Shown here: positions 50,501-55,281 of the stretch, piece after piece
How the letters are laid out: each line of letters opens with the position of its first letter
Numbering within the stretch: position 1 is the first letter of the stretch
DNA from: Atherix ibis
Lineage: Eukaryota; Arthropoda; Insecta; Diptera; Athericidae
DNA: 64,000 nt
NCBI GenBank assembly: GCA_958298945.1
Contig: OY282605.1
Location: forward strand, 31,660,811-31,724,810
Reading direction: 5' to 3'
The notes under the pieces: generated by a model
The model's input: only the letters and a program-made list of their open reading frames with translations
Database searches by the model: none
Told to the model about the DNA's origin: nothing
Translations under genes and position numbers: made by a program

Positions 50501-52317
50501 GGACAGTCGTTGACCGACACTTTCTTGATCGCGAGGCCAGAACGGCTTCTTAACTGACTCTAGTGCCTCGTTTAATTGTTTTCTCAGCTGTTGTATCTCT
50601 GCCGATAACCGTTCACTTTGCTTTTGCAATTGTTCTCGAGTTTGCATAGATTGCTGTAGGGAATCGGTCAGTTTTTCAATCAGCACATCACGTTGGGAGA
50701 TTTCGTTGTAAAAGTCAAAAAACTACAAAAATAACAATTAATTTTTTAACTTTTTTTTTAGAAAAACTAAAAAAAAAAATATTTTATTGATTGCACGTGA
50801 CTTACTTTAGTTCCAAACTCCTCCTGAAGAGTACGATATTCAGTAGAATTTGTAGCTAAGCTAGAAGAGTCTCTCCCCGATGGCGGCAGCTCTCTTAACG
50901 AATCCCGGTTGTCTACCGAAGCAAATGTATCCCTTTTCTGCGACCCATCCAATTGCATATTCAATGACGCCAAGCAGACATCTTTACTGGCAACAACATC
51001 TTGTAAGTCTCTAACTTTATTCTCTAACATCTGAATCATATTTAAGCTAACGATGCTCTCGAAATCATTCGATGTATTATCGTTTCCGGGTTGTGTAACC
51101 TTTTCGGATTCCTCTTCGGTTATGTCCTCTAGAACTTCGCGGTTCAATTCGTTTGTAATGCGTTCCATTTGCGTGGTACTGCCTAACGCATGCTGTTGGT
51201 CACTGATGTCCACTAAATTGGTATCTCTTGATCTTCCACTTTCGTTAATAGAGAGAATCTTTTTCTTAAGTGCTACAATATCGTCCTCTGTGCATTCAGT
51301 ATCGTCGTGATCACTGTGCATACCGTTCGATGCTTTATTCGAATCGTTCACCGTGTACGATTCATGATTGATCTCACCGTCACGACTGTTCGAACTTGAT
51401 GGTGATGCGTTCAATGTTGCATCGCCGGAACTATTTTCATCATCGAATTCTTCGATACTGCGATCTCTCTCGATGCTAAATTCCTGGCTTGAGATAATAG
51501 GATCGTCGACGCGCTGCAGAAAATCCAATGTCGCATCAAGGCTGCGATGACCGCGATGTACTTGGACTGATTGGGGAGGCGGCTCCAAACTTCGTGTAAA
51601 AAAATTTTCGCCACTATGCTGGTCATCGCAGCACACCTCACCACTCCGTTGCTCCATACTTTCTGGTTCACTTTTTTGCGATCTACCACTTCGCTGCTCA
51701 CCACTTTGTCGTTCTTCGATCTCCTGTTCCACACTTCGATGTGATGTTATGGCCTCCTCACATACATCTGAGATGTCATTAATTGAACTGGCATTGGCCA
51801 GTGAATGGCTTTGTGAATGACTGTCTTCCTGTCTTTTCAAAACATTTGCCCCTTTATTGCCGGTTGGCGGAACTTGAAAATGTTTTGCTAATCCTCCACC
51901 CGAAAGGTCATCATCGTCGATATTGAACTGATCACTAGCCGAAACGTCAAACAAACCTCGCCGTTTTGTTACTAGATCGCCCACGCTACCTAATCTTCCT
52001 GAGCCGCTATTTTCTTGACTGGATCCCCCCGTTAATAATTCTTCAATTTCCTCTTCGATGCTATTTTCATTACTTTTCGAACTTATGTTTCGGTCTTCTT
52101 CACTATCCATTGTCGAGAAAAATTCTCTCACAGTCTCCTTCCAATCGATTCGTTTGTTGTTTGTATTGTTTTGTGGTCGATTTGTGCATAAATTGTCATT
52201 CTGGAAGTTCCCCTTAACTACATCGGATGCAGTTAGACTTAGAGCGCTGCCACTTAATGATTTTGTCTCTTCAAAATTTCCTTTTTTTCTTGCTCGTCGA
52301 CGGATAAAAGCGGTCAA
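8365..52317 (-). CDS. Plp: Pericentrin-like protein, 17 exons, N-terminus missing
   Basis: Large centrosomal scaffold that anchors pericentriolar material and centrioles. Exons in transcript order: 52317-50806, 50722-50150, 49954-49806, 49705-49456, 46324-46181, 45151-44987, 31734-31609, 31372-30763, 30611-30031, 25219-25052, 23107-22913, 22756-22574, 22487-22179, 12404-11694, 11551-8985, 8907-8791, 8533-8365. All introns are GT/AG and all phases agree, giving about 2,842 residues and a TAG stop. The protein is acidic and serine-rich at the start, then long coiled coils, then a C-terminal PACT domain (about residues 2685-2787 of the joined part). Pericentrin-family signatures include LRTYFEKK, FLEDQAAEREQERDDF and AIKKIRDLEMQI. 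The family assignment rests on PACT and these motifs. Small extra or alternative exons in the large introns cannot be excluded, because most junctions are phase 0. Confidence 0.9.
8791..8907 (-). CDS. Plp: Plp exon P: second half of PACT
   Basis: 117 nt, completing the split Lys codon after exon O. It encodes SVALVAVAIQRMKFIVKRWQ then TGKKLASKSIYNFTTAIP. The hydrophobic helix followed by RMKFIVKRW is the typical second half of PACT; in the fly protein this area is known to bind calmodulin. The exon is too short to appear as an obvious open frame and was found by extending the frame across the 77-bp intron. Acceptor TTTACAG, donor CCCAA/GTGAGT. Confidence 0.85.
8985..11551 (-). CDS. Plp: Plp exon O: main coiled coil and first half of PACT
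   Basis: 2,567 nt, the largest exon. It encodes about 800 residues of almost unbroken coiled coil, with one Ser/Pro/Arg break (SRKSSMMLRSPINSPRKSPR). Near the end comes the first half of the PACT domain: FGKYLKVESHRKALVHQKRY then LLIVLQAYQESEAKALSLI. If the donor (TTCAA/GTAAGC) is not used, translation stops at once (AAG then TAA) after ERRSFK. Acceptor TTTTATTAG. Confidence 0.92.
11552..11693 (-). other. Plp: Plp intron, 142 bp
   Basis: Short intron between exons N and O, GT donor at 11693 and AG acceptor at 11552-11553. Nothing else is visible. Confidence 0.85.
11694..12404 (-). CDS. Plp: Plp exon N: long coiled coil
   Basis: 711 nt, 237 codons, phase 0 to 0, acceptor TTTTGTCAG, donor ATG/GTAAGT. 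It encodes ELQHERDLLQERMSEQLLRI and a long continuous heptad region (KIRIHDLQNEIMNLKEKLSA). A Ser/Gly/Asn linker and an acidic tail follow (DIVSISEYDEPDVIRRAIPE). It follows the 9.8-kb intron 12405-22178. Confidence 0.87.
12405..14640 (-). other. Plp intron, 3' part, no element identified
   Basis: AT-rich intronic sequence. A more balanced patch at 13050-13440 (including GTCCCGGGGCCTATTG) and one around 13500-13800 look like old repeat remnants, but I could not assign them to a family. Confidence 0.4.
14641..14699 (+). CDS. Possible plus-strand terminal exon, unidentified
   Basis: The acceptor-like TATTTTATTTCAG ends at 14640 and is followed by NISDGETPVKILKARYRTN and TGA. About 670 bp downstream another plus-strand stretch (15373-15457) is open and reads TRRDPEGWKNRFYIVFEDEE. 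They could belong to a nested gene or an old transposon in the Plp intron. No family recognised. Confidence 0.15.
15458..16634 (+). mobile_element. Rearranged mariner of the GAGGTCTGTTC family
   Basis: Two partial copies lie in the same direction. The first (15458 to about 15923) has the 5' end and transposase start (MDQRICMKFCVKNKINYADA). It skips from VEKPSSVECEG to a downstream region and ends at ACCTGCAAGTT. After a 46-bp spacer, a second 5' end begins at 15971 and runs to 16634, keeping the second and third catalytic blocks (LLNHDNAPAHASLLVREFL and YSPDLAPCDFFLFPKL). It lacks the HTH and first catalytic block. DD34D spacing in the kept part is normal. Non-functional. Confidence 0.8.
16635..17264 (-). 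other. Plp intron, AT-rich, nothing recognised
   Basis: No coding or repeat structure could be supported in this stretch of the 12405-22178 intron. Confidence 0.4.
17265..17650 (+). mobile_element. Decayed Tc1-like transposon fragment
   Basis: Frame-broken plus-strand similarity: NLTVYKRLQQHNLHGRKWQE resembles the second helix-turn-helix of Tc1 transposases, and further on SWYGVDLIYRI followed by KNMDQQK resembles the conserved block after the first catalytic Asp. The piece carrying that Asp seems lost between the two. No terminal repeats found. Confidence 0.45.
17651..19700. repeat. A-rich diverged tandem array, about 2 kb
   Basis: Long A/T-rich stretch in which the same ordered set of short blocks recurs: AGTTTTAGTA, AAAACGGAGAATTTTT-like, AATAATGCAAAGTTTTTAGC, TAAACCGAAATTTTACAT, and TTTTTTGTTCAAGAGAA-like. 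The AATAATG block recurs near 17983, 18197, 18772, 19115 and 19288, which suggests units of roughly 170-350 bp with heavy divergence and internal deletion. No coding frame. Confidence 0.7.
19944..20420 (+). mobile_element. Decayed mariner-like family, 5' part
   Basis: First of several copies that share the palindrome TTTGACAGCTGTCAAA (19966-19981) near the 5' end and, downstream, a translation resembling WGFKNPHVTVEKSLNP, corresponding to the RIWG..NPQV block of Tc1/mariner transposases. Frameshifts and stops are frequent. Confidence 0.6.
20868..21688 (-). mobile_element. Mariner (GAGGTCTGTTC family), internally deleted, 821 bp
   Basis: Both terminal inverted repeats (CGAGGTCTGTTCAAAAAGTA) and flanking TA dinucleotides are present. 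The right end is the 5' end and the left the 3' end. Remaining transposase parts are the N-terminus (from MDQRICIKFCVKNKINCAKA) and a C-terminal piece (LHDDNAPAHASLLVREFLAK). The part with the first catalytic Asp and the sequence around the third are lost. Non-autonomous length. Confidence 0.9.
21689..22178 (-). other. Plp intron, 5' end
   Basis: AT-rich intronic DNA up to the exon M donor. The first 46 bp (21689-21734) match in reverse complement the spacer at 15924-15970 (see findings). Confidence 0.5.
22179..22487 (-). CDS. Plp: Plp exon M: AIKKIRDLEMQI signature
   Basis: 309 nt, phase 0 to 0, acceptor AACTTAG, donor GGG/GTAAGT. It starts at an ATG (MRHVEGILDQKIRTLESLHQ), passes through a Ser/Thr-rich linker (NSTSCSTSPSEDVSVHTKAI), and ends in the helix HTRVEEAAIKKIRDLEMQIG, another block shared with the pericentrin family. 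Confidence 0.85.
22574..22756 (-). CDS. Plp: Plp exon L: 61-codon coiled coil
   Basis: 183 nt, phase 0 to 0, acceptor CAATTTAG, donor CAG/GTGCGC (non-consensus after GTG but in frame). It encodes ELEIYIASQRQTIESLQNEI and QEKIAILEEQLRNSRPTSEQ. Introns on both sides are short (156 and 86 bp). Confidence 0.8.
22913..23107 (-). CDS. Plp: Plp exon K: 65-codon coiled coil
   Basis: 195 nt, phase 0 to 0, acceptor AAAATTAG, donor AAG/GTAGGA. It encodes LEQMDQQIKESSKHIEELEE, then ASIDKIFVLREIIAELEMQL, then SLNEHVLNEKVK. The block has a continuous heptad pattern without proline. Confidence 0.82.
23108..25051 (-). other. Plp intron, 1.9 kb
   Basis: AT-rich, no transposon recognised. Contains a GAT trinucleotide microsatellite at 23315-23333. 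Confidence 0.6.
23315..23333. repeat. (GAT)n microsatellite
   Basis: About six GAT units in the Plp intron, followed by a run of five G. Confidence 0.9.
25052..25219 (-). CDS. Plp: Plp exon J: QAAEREQERDDF signature
   Basis: 168 nt, phase 0 to 0, acceptor CATATTCAG, donor GAG/GTGAGT. The whole exon is coiled coil. The string RQFLEDQAAEREQERDDFLK closely matches a conserved block in the middle of vertebrate pericentrin, which makes this the strongest identity marker outside the PACT domain. Confidence 0.88.
25674..27810 (+). mobile_element. Decayed mariner-like copy split by a younger mariner
   Basis: The left part 25674-25973 starts GGATTATCCATTTCGATAAG, contains the palindrome TTTGACAGCTGTCAAA (25707-25722), and ends in the VWSKGVI block. 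The right part, 27315 to about 27810, continues with ADNLQILENLKINFVD and the 3' end CAGAATTTGAAGTGTTTTTT shared with copies near 38140 and 43245. A Himar-like mariner sits between them. Confidence 0.7.
25974..27314 (+). mobile_element. Himar-like (irritans-type) mariner, inactive
   Basis: Complete ends (left CGATGGTCGTTCAATAAGTC; right the matching inverted sequence ending GACTCTCG) with TA on both sides. The transposase keeps YVTVDETWIHYYTPETKRQ, LLHQDNARVHT and YSPDLAPSDYFLFPNL, and the second and third Asp are 34 residues apart (DD34D). Breaks: a 31-bp tandem duplication at about 26343-26404 in the HTH linker, a one-base loss in the A run near 26935, and an in-frame TAG near 27175. Confidence 0.9.
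27811..28272 (-). other. Plp intron, AT-rich, nothing recognised
   Basis: No supported feature in this part of the 25220-30030 intron. Confidence 0.4.
28273..29530 (+). mobile_element. Cecropia-type mariner (Hsmar1-like relatives), inactive
   Basis: Ends AAGGTGTAGTAAAAAGTAAT and a matching inverted right end. The transposase begins at ATG 28462 (DTNKEKIRHILQFFFDKGEN) with intact HTH region and MVTGDEKWVIYDNVKRQRSW. A TAA replaces a Gln codon at 29116-29118. Downstream FHQDNARSHTS is kept, but the YSPDLAP block containing the third Asp is deleted after VLMH. The subfamily is assigned from the style of the N-terminal and WVIYDN blocks, not from a search. Confidence 0.85.
29531..30030 (-). other. 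Plp intron, AT-rich, nothing recognised
   Basis: No element or coding sequence supported up to the exon I donor. Confidence 0.4.
30031..30611 (-). CDS. Plp: Plp exon I: coiled coil with TP-rich linker
   Basis: 581 nt; its first two bases complete the Ala codon split after exon H, and it leaves in phase 0. It encodes basic residues (LKRSPKRLVRTASLNEASL), a long heptad segment (LNHQVNELKNQLVKSESDRQ), two Thr-Pro-Thr-Lys motifs that resemble proline-directed kinase sites, and a further helix (ALLVQLIEDFCREGDKTVEE). Acceptor TATAATAG, donor CAG/GTTTGC. Confidence 0.8.
30763..31372 (-). CDS. Plp: Plp exon H: central region
   Basis: 610 nt, enters in phase 0 and leaves one base. It begins at an ATG just after the acceptor (CAATTTAG), so it could also serve as an internal start in a shorter isoform. 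It encodes a basic helix (MARLKGDYEKQINRKLKRNS), a conserved-looking cysteine-containing helix (FRSLLCQLTKCVSMCEDDL), a helical globular-looking segment (DVSGLLSLIEDPSLIDFITK), and a final coiled coil. Donor GTACGT. Confidence 0.8.
31609..31734 (-). CDS. Plp: Plp exon G: short coiled coil
   Basis: 126 nt, phase 0 to 0. The acceptor is TTCTTGAAG and the donor is GTAAAA, somewhat weak. It encodes TLLSETATDDNHWPPELILL followed by a heptad helix (SQLEIAQLQIKHEEE). It lies immediately after the 13.2-kb intron 31735-44986 and is separated from exon H by 236 bp. Confidence 0.75.
31735..33074 (-). other. Plp 13.2-kb intron, 3' part
   Basis: AT-rich intron sequence. I see no recognisable element or exon here. 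Confidence 0.4.
33075..33720 (+). mobile_element. Decayed mariner-like copy with deletion
   Basis: It contains the palindrome TTTGACAGCTGTCAAA at 33093-33108, then the YCSDEANFLLRG block with VNKKNCPIWGSGRPQVTVEK. It ends with a C-terminal-like ENLNINIRQLIAELW. The catalytic middle is deleted. Plus orientation, opposite to Plp. Confidence 0.65.
33840..34175 (+). mobile_element. Mariner fragment, irritans-like
   Basis: Frame-broken plus-strand pieces resemble a mariner HTH region (ending SARLMPRLLTPDKF) and the TPETKPKSKQW block after the first catalytic Asp. No ends found; a decayed remnant wedged between two other transposon pieces. Confidence 0.5.
34180..34400 (+). mobile_element. Mariner-like fragment, second catalytic block
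   Basis: Reads DHMWFQ then a stop and NDTASYKLRQILALLADKFP followed by a YDLTLLDLFFV block, a decayed form of the WFQQDGATCHTA..DLTPLDFFLW region. Same family as the copies at 37.6 and 42.7 kb. Confidence 0.55.
34817..35625 (-). mobile_element. Fold-back mariner derivative, 809 bp, two 5' ends
   Basis: Both ends carry CGAGGTCTTTTC/CGAGGTCTGTTC repeats with flanking TA. Unlike a normal mariner, the left about 200 bp (34817-35019) is an inverted copy of the right about 200 bp, so both ends derive from the 5' end. Between them the minus strand keeps a transposase piece with the first catalytic block (RVITDEKSWVYSYDVETKAQ) and part of the C-terminal block. The junction joins the 5' region (GATCAAAGAATCTG) to inverted TTTCGGGAACAAGAAAAAGT. 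Confidence 0.85.
36013..36127. repeat. Perfect 49-bp inverted repeat, 17-nt loop
   Basis: Arms 36013-36061 and 36079-36127 are exact reverse complements by direct reading (left arm begins TTTTTCAATCATTCATTTGT; right arm ends CAAATGAATGATTGAAAAA). The loop is ACACTTTTTAGAAGTAA. It lies inside the 13.2-kb Plp intron, so it is transcribed in the pre-mRNA and would fold into a long perfect hairpin. Confidence 0.95.
36128..37639 (-). other. Plp intron, AT-rich, nothing recognised
   Basis: No exon or known element supported. Confidence 0.4.
37640..38200 (+). mobile_element. Decayed mariner-like copy, middle and 3' part
   Basis: Plus-strand frame with FWPELKDINLDQVWFKETRH, then ISRFGNANWHLRSCNLTQLD and FYLYGYGKYRF. 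These correspond to the WFQQDG..VISRFGDVNWPPRSCDLTPLDFFLWG region; both catalytic Asp positions have changed or been shifted. The 3' end CTGAATTTTAAGTGTTTTTT is shared with other copies. Stops flank the frame. Confidence 0.7.
38201..39858 (-). other. Plp intron, AT-rich
   Basis: 38201-38330 belongs to a block duplicated at 43300-43430 (see findings). The rest shows no recognised feature. Confidence 0.5.
39859..40400. promoter_or_regulatory. Balanced-composition island, possible alternative first exon
   Basis: An island with clearly more G and C than its surroundings, in the middle of the 13.2-kb Plp intron. Plus strand: ATG at 39859 followed by six codons and a perfect GTAAGT donor at 39880. 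Minus strand: a GGAA/GTAAGT donor at 40313 and a 27-codon frame 40038-39955 beginning MRPRDLVLNSEEF. These would suit an internal promoter, but none is proved; it may also be an enhancer or an old insertion. Confidence 0.25.
40401..41534 (-). other. Plp intron with CA microsatellite
   Basis: Contains a (CA)n run at 40886-40905. Short frames on both strands around 41217-41405 have no recognisable domain. Confidence 0.45.
40886..40905. repeat. (CA)n microsatellite
   Basis: About ten CA units, with one break, in the Plp intron. Confidence 0.9.
41535..42000 (+). mobile_element. Decayed mariner-like copy, both ends, deleted middle
   Basis: Starts GGGTTATCCATTGTGAGGTT with palindrome TTTGACAGCTGTCAAA at 41574-41589, then the FSINDEAHFSLGG block, and reaches the 3' end CTGAATTTTAAATGTGTTTT. 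Length about 465 bp, so most of the catalytic region is gone. Confidence 0.65.
42185..42700 (+). mobile_element. Decayed mariner-like copy
   Basis: Begins around the first catalytic block (NKILFIDEAHFLLDGYDIKQ), followed by a WSSQNAEMTMEEPLYP block and the TAA-broken second block. Adjacent to and in the same direction as the next copy. Confidence 0.6.
42760..43290 (+). mobile_element. Decayed mariner-like copy, middle and 3' part
   Basis: Plus frame reads FFWPDLEDFSLAHVWFKETR and continues into a frameshifted ISRFGN..WHPRS..LDVVGLLF block, ending in the shared 3' end (CTGAATTTAAAGTGTGTTTT). Closely parallels 37760-38190. Confidence 0.65.
43300..44986 (-). other. Plp intron, 5' end
   Basis: 43300-43430 duplicates 38200-38330. 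A less AT-rich patch around 43604-43680 and another at 44110-44260 look like old repeats of unknown type. The rest is AT-rich, with no recognised feature. Confidence 0.4.
44987..45151 (-). CDS. Plp: Plp exon F: 55-codon coiled coil
   Basis: 165 nt, phase 0 to 0, acceptor GGGATAG, strong donor CAG/GTAAGTGG. The end of the exon is a clear amphipathic helix (EYERRLQEQVALAKADILNE) finishing LERQIQ. The exon is open only in this strand and frame, and the splice sites match the frame of exons E and G. Confidence 0.8.
45152..46180 (-). other. Plp intron, 1.0 kb
   Basis: AT-rich with long T runs. Nothing further recognised. Confidence 0.6.
46181..46324 (-). CDS. Plp: Plp exon E: 48-codon coiled coil
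   Basis: 144 nt, phase 0 to 0, acceptor ATAAAAAG, donor GTAAGT. It begins EPKISAAELKIFYQEKMHEI and continues with heptads (IIKKLNEKLKRFEAKYADDEF). The adjacent upstream intron contains two nested mariners less than 110 bp from the acceptor, which seem not to have disturbed it. Confidence 0.8.
46431..48901 (-). mobile_element. Outer mariner carrying a second mariner
   Basis: Ends CGAGGGTAGTCCCAGAAGTA (left) and the diverged inverted GTAGTTCTCGAACTACCCTCG-type right end, both next to TA. The right part on the minus strand holds transposase remnants: an HTH portion (LCARWVSRLLTMEHKQC), LFHQDNEPVHTSV, and the C-terminal IEAIEHCWEKCIKLEGGY. The YSPDLAPSDYF block is missing and frameshifts are common. 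Without the 1,307-bp insert it is about 1.16 kb, near the usual mariner length. Confidence 0.85.
46510..47816 (-). mobile_element. Inner Mos1-like mariner, both ends, 1,307 bp
   Basis: Terminal repeats CAAGGTGTATAAGCTTAAAT (left) and inverted partner ending GCCCCTGG (right), with TA at 46508-46509 and 47817-47818. The transposase starts at ATG 47649 on the minus strand. The HTH region is disrupted by a local duplication (about 47495-47562, repeated CACTGTCACCATA). Later parts keep DNAPSHMSKMVRNYLETLNW and YSPDLVPSDYHLFSSLGYAL, with further frameshifts near the first catalytic block. Same subfamily as 5243-6465. Confidence 0.92.
48902..49455 (-). other. Plp intron, 5' end
   Basis: A mildly GC-richer segment at 49010-49330 includes a tRNA B-box-like GGGCTCAAATCC; possibly a SINE remnant but not supported further. 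Confidence 0.35.
49456..49705 (-). CDS. Plp: Plp exon D: charged linker with basic cluster
   Basis: 250 nt; its first base completes the split codon from exon C, and it leaves in phase 0. It encodes a Ser/Asp-rich stretch (SDISDQDNLSEDVEADKV), a basic cluster (PSPRKRSRSELY) that could be a phosphorylation or localisation patch, and a Thr/Gln-rich segment. Donor GTAAGT after NRNET. Probably a disordered linker between coiled coils. Confidence 0.8.
49806..49954 (-). CDS. Plp: Plp exon C: LRTYFEKK coiled-coil motif
   Basis: 149 nt, enters in phase 0 and leaves two bases of a codon. It encodes an uninterrupted helix including GIHAREMEDLRTYFEKKCAD. The LRxYFEKK string is characteristic of the pericentrin N-terminal half, so this exon is good independent evidence for the gene identity. 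Acceptor TTTACAG, donor GTAAGT. Confidence 0.85.
50150..50722 (-). CDS. Plp: Plp exon B: coiled coil with acidic linker
   Basis: 191 codons, phase 0 to 0, acceptor TTGTAG, donor GTGAGT. It begins FFDFYNEISQRDVLIEKL, runs through a Gln/Leu/Glu heptad region (QQLRKQLNEALESVKK), an acidic segment (SESDDDLDRNFLTDNEDK), and a second helical region (CLTPEELRIFYMVHKKFDDF) that reaches the donor. The intron before it is only 83 bp. Confidence 0.85.
50806..52317 (-). CDS. Plp: Plp exon A: acidic, serine-rich N-terminal region
   Basis: 504 codons, phase 0 at both ends. The first codon is TTG directly after a strong acceptor (pyrimidine-rich tract ending TTTTAG), so this is an internal exon and not the true start; the first in-frame ATG is about 68 codons in (MDSEED). 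The exon opens with a basic patch (FIRRRARKKG), then becomes rich in Ser, Asp and Glu with low-complexity SGE/EQRSGE-type segments. It ends in a predicted coiled coil (MLENKVRDLQDVVASKD). The donor is GTAAGT after EEFGTK. Confidence 0.85.
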
Positions 52318-53147
52318 CTAAAATCCAAACAAAATAAATCAAATAAGAATTCGTGCGTTGGGCTTGTTTAAAGATTCAAATCGAAATGCAAACATGACAA
52401 CAATTTTGTTATTTTTCAAATTTAATTCGTTGACATATGGTAAGGCGGTAGAGTCATTGTTTATAAACTTTTTCGTTACATCAAAAGAAAATAAAGGAAA
52501 AATCATTATTATACGTTTATGCCGGAAAGTTTAGGAAGATAAATTATCAAAAAGCCATTGGGGATTACTATTGGTGTACACATTCCAATTTGTTGTAAAC
52601 TTAAAGTCCAAAATGAGTTTTAGTTTAGTCAAATGTCTTCAGTGAGCATTATAAATTGATAATAGTTTCAGGGTGTTTGCTATTATTAAGTAAAAGTATA
52701 AACAAATTAATTTATGGAAAAATTAATTAAAAATCGTATTTATTATTCTTTAAATATTGTCTAATAACCAATGATGCTTTCAAGCTCTAAATATGCTGCG
52801 GTTTTATAAATACTGAGTCAATCTACTAATGATTAGTATTATTAATTTATAAATGGCGATATTGAACTTGTTTTCTTTTCGTATCCAATTGAACTAATTG
52901 GTATTAGTAGATTTAAGTTATTTATTATCAATTCTGAGAAAGAAATATTAGCAATCAAAGAAATAATAGAAAGAAGAAAACTCCACGTTTTTTTAATTGA
53001 AAAATAATATTTTTAATCAAATGAAAATTTCTTAAATACGAAATGGTAGGCAATCGTAATTAAAGTAAATTCTTTATTTTAACAATTCGAAGATGCGACT
53101 TATTTTTTAGCAGTTAATACAATATATTGACGAGTTGTGAATTTATA
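52318..53147 (-). other. Upstream Plp intron, first part
   Basis: A good branch/acceptor region for exon A lies at 52318-52350. Beyond it the AT-rich DNA shows no exon I can defend. Confidence 0.5.
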
Positions 53148-53872
53148 CGAGGTCTGTTCAAAAACTATCGCGAATTTTGAATTTCCGCGGGTTACGTATA
53201 TTCAATTTTTTGTGGCGTTATGTTGGTACTCATGTCTCTCACTTATGGTGATAAATTCGGCTATTTTGAATGTTCAAATTCGGCTATTTTGAATGAAGCT
53301 GCGCACGAGCCAAGACCGAAAAAAAGCGCGCCAAGTTCGGTCGAATGTGAAGGTTTTGCTTACAGTTTTCTTCGATTGCAGGGGCGCGGTACATCGTAAG
53401 TTCTGGCCACAGGGTAGAACGGTTAATAAGGAATATTACCTGCAAGTTATGCGCAAATTGCGCGAAGCAATCCGCCAGAAACGCCCGGATTTGTGGAAGA
53501 ACAAAAATTAGCTTTTACACCATGATAACGCTCCTGCTCACGCATCGTTGCTTGTACGCAAATTTTTGGCCAAAAACAACACACTAATAATGCCGCAGCC
53601 ACCGTATTCCCCAGATCTGCACACCACCCCCCTCCCCCCTGGGACTTTTTATTGTTCCCGAAACTGGTTCTTTGATCCATTTTTTGGAATAGGCAAAAAT
53701 CGAAGATGAGCCAAAAGACGTGCAAGCAAAATATTAATTGTCAACAATTAACTGAACATTTAAAATGGCCGAACTTGTCGGCATAAGTGAGAGGCATGAG
53801 TACCAACATAACGCCGCACAAGAATCGAAAATCGAATATACATAACCCACGGAAATTCAAAATTCACGATAC
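53148..53872 (+). mobile_element. Fold-back mariner derivative, second copy
   Basis: The left end is CGAGGTCTGTTCAAAAACTA with TA. The plus strand codes for KKARQVRSNVKVLLTVFFDC and the second catalytic block (HHDNAPAHASLLV), with an in-frame TAG before it. From about 53668 the sequence is an inverted copy of the element's own 5' region, starting at the same junction as in 34817-35625 (GTTCCCGAAACTGGTTCTTT). The right terminal repeat is cut off at about 53872. Confidence 0.8.
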
Positions 53873-54132
53873 GTATGCTAAAAATGTTTCCATTCTATTA
53901 TGAATTACTGACGATTTTATATTAAAGAAAATTACTAAGATTGCAATATGAATTTTTAGGATTTGCTGTAAGCTCCAAACAGTATTAATCTTCGTTACCA
54001 ATTTGTAGCGGCCCTCTAACCTCTTTAAAAGATTTCCAATCACTTAATAATTTTTTTCTTATTCTTTGTTTACAATTAATTAATCCAATTTTGAGAATGA
54101 AATCGAATTCGGAGCAAATGTAACCACAATTA

Positions 54133-55281
54133 CAGGGTGGGTCAACAACTTGAAAATGCATATAAATTTAATATTTTTGAAATTTTGTTTTTAGCAGATA
54201 ATGCCTTCATACTCAGTGCAATAACGTGACAAAATTATTGAATTTTATTATTTTCCCCAAAAAACCGTATTGTTACAACACAAAGCAAAAACCGTCAGCA
54301 TTTTAGTACTGCCACTAGTCATAAGAAACTTAATAGCCCGTTTTGAGAAGCGTGGTGTAGTATTTGATGAGGCACGAACAAATGTTAATCGACCTGTTCG
54401 CAATGAACAAGCTGTTGGAGGCTGTATTATGCGAAAGTGTCAACGATGATCCATCTTTGTCTACTCGTCGACGTGCTATTTATTGGTACCATCTCTAGAA
54501 TATCGCTACGACGCATTTTGAAACTTGATCTGAGGATGTTTCCATACAAAATTCAATTAGTCCAAGAATTATTGCCCAGGAATGAAGCACAACGGCTACA
54601 ACATGCCAATAGATTCATTTAGCTAGCGACAGACAAAACAAACTTTTTTAACATAATTAGCGGTAAAGCACATTTCCATTTAAACGGATATGTCAATAAA
54701 CAGATCCTCTGAGATGAACTATTTGGTATGGAATTATGGCCGATAAAGTTAACGGTCCATATTTTTTCGAAGCTGAAAGTGAGCATCCCCACAAACCGGA
54801 CCATATTAGCAAAATTTTTAACGTCCGGCAGTTCTAAATAACCCTGACAAATGGTTTCAGTACGATAGACAGTGGCGATTCTTCGAGAAGTTTTTGATAA
54901 ATTCCAAAAATGCAAATTTTGCTTGGCCACCTCGTTCCCCAGATTTGACAGCCCAATTTTTTTTGTGGTGTTTCTTGAAGGAACGGGTTTACGTGAACAA
55001 ACCATAAAATATTCGGGAACCAAAGAAGAATATCGGAAGAGAAATTGCAACTTTGAAGCAAGAAACGTTTCACACCGTAATGCAAAATGCCTTAGAAAGA
55101 GTCATTAGCTGCTAACGAGAAAATTAAAGGATGTCATTTGAGTGATGTTATTTTTCACCACTAAGATTAAAAATTTTTTTAAAAATAACACTTTCATTAA
55201 AAAAAAAAAACAAATAAAAAAATTTAAAAACTCAAAAATTCAATGCATTTTAAATCAGTCAGTCCAAGTTGACCCACCATG
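54133..55281 (+). mobile_element. Tc1/mariner-type element with GGTGGGTCAAC ends
   Basis: Inverted ends (left CAGGGTGGGTCAACAACTTG, right GTTGACCCACCATG) flanked by TA. The broken plus-strand transposase shows ISLRRILKLDLRMFPYKIQL, VQELLPRNEAQRLQHANRFI and AHFHLNGYVNKQ, then a C-terminal region with several frameshifts. It is a distinct lineage from the mariners named above but shows the same YKIQL..HFxLNGYVNKQ layout as Tc1/mariner relatives in insects. Confidence 0.8.

Noticed and set aside
51053..52321. Plus-strand and other minus frames over exon A
   Set aside because: Shadow frames of Plp exon A; only the frame from 52317 joins correctly to exon B.
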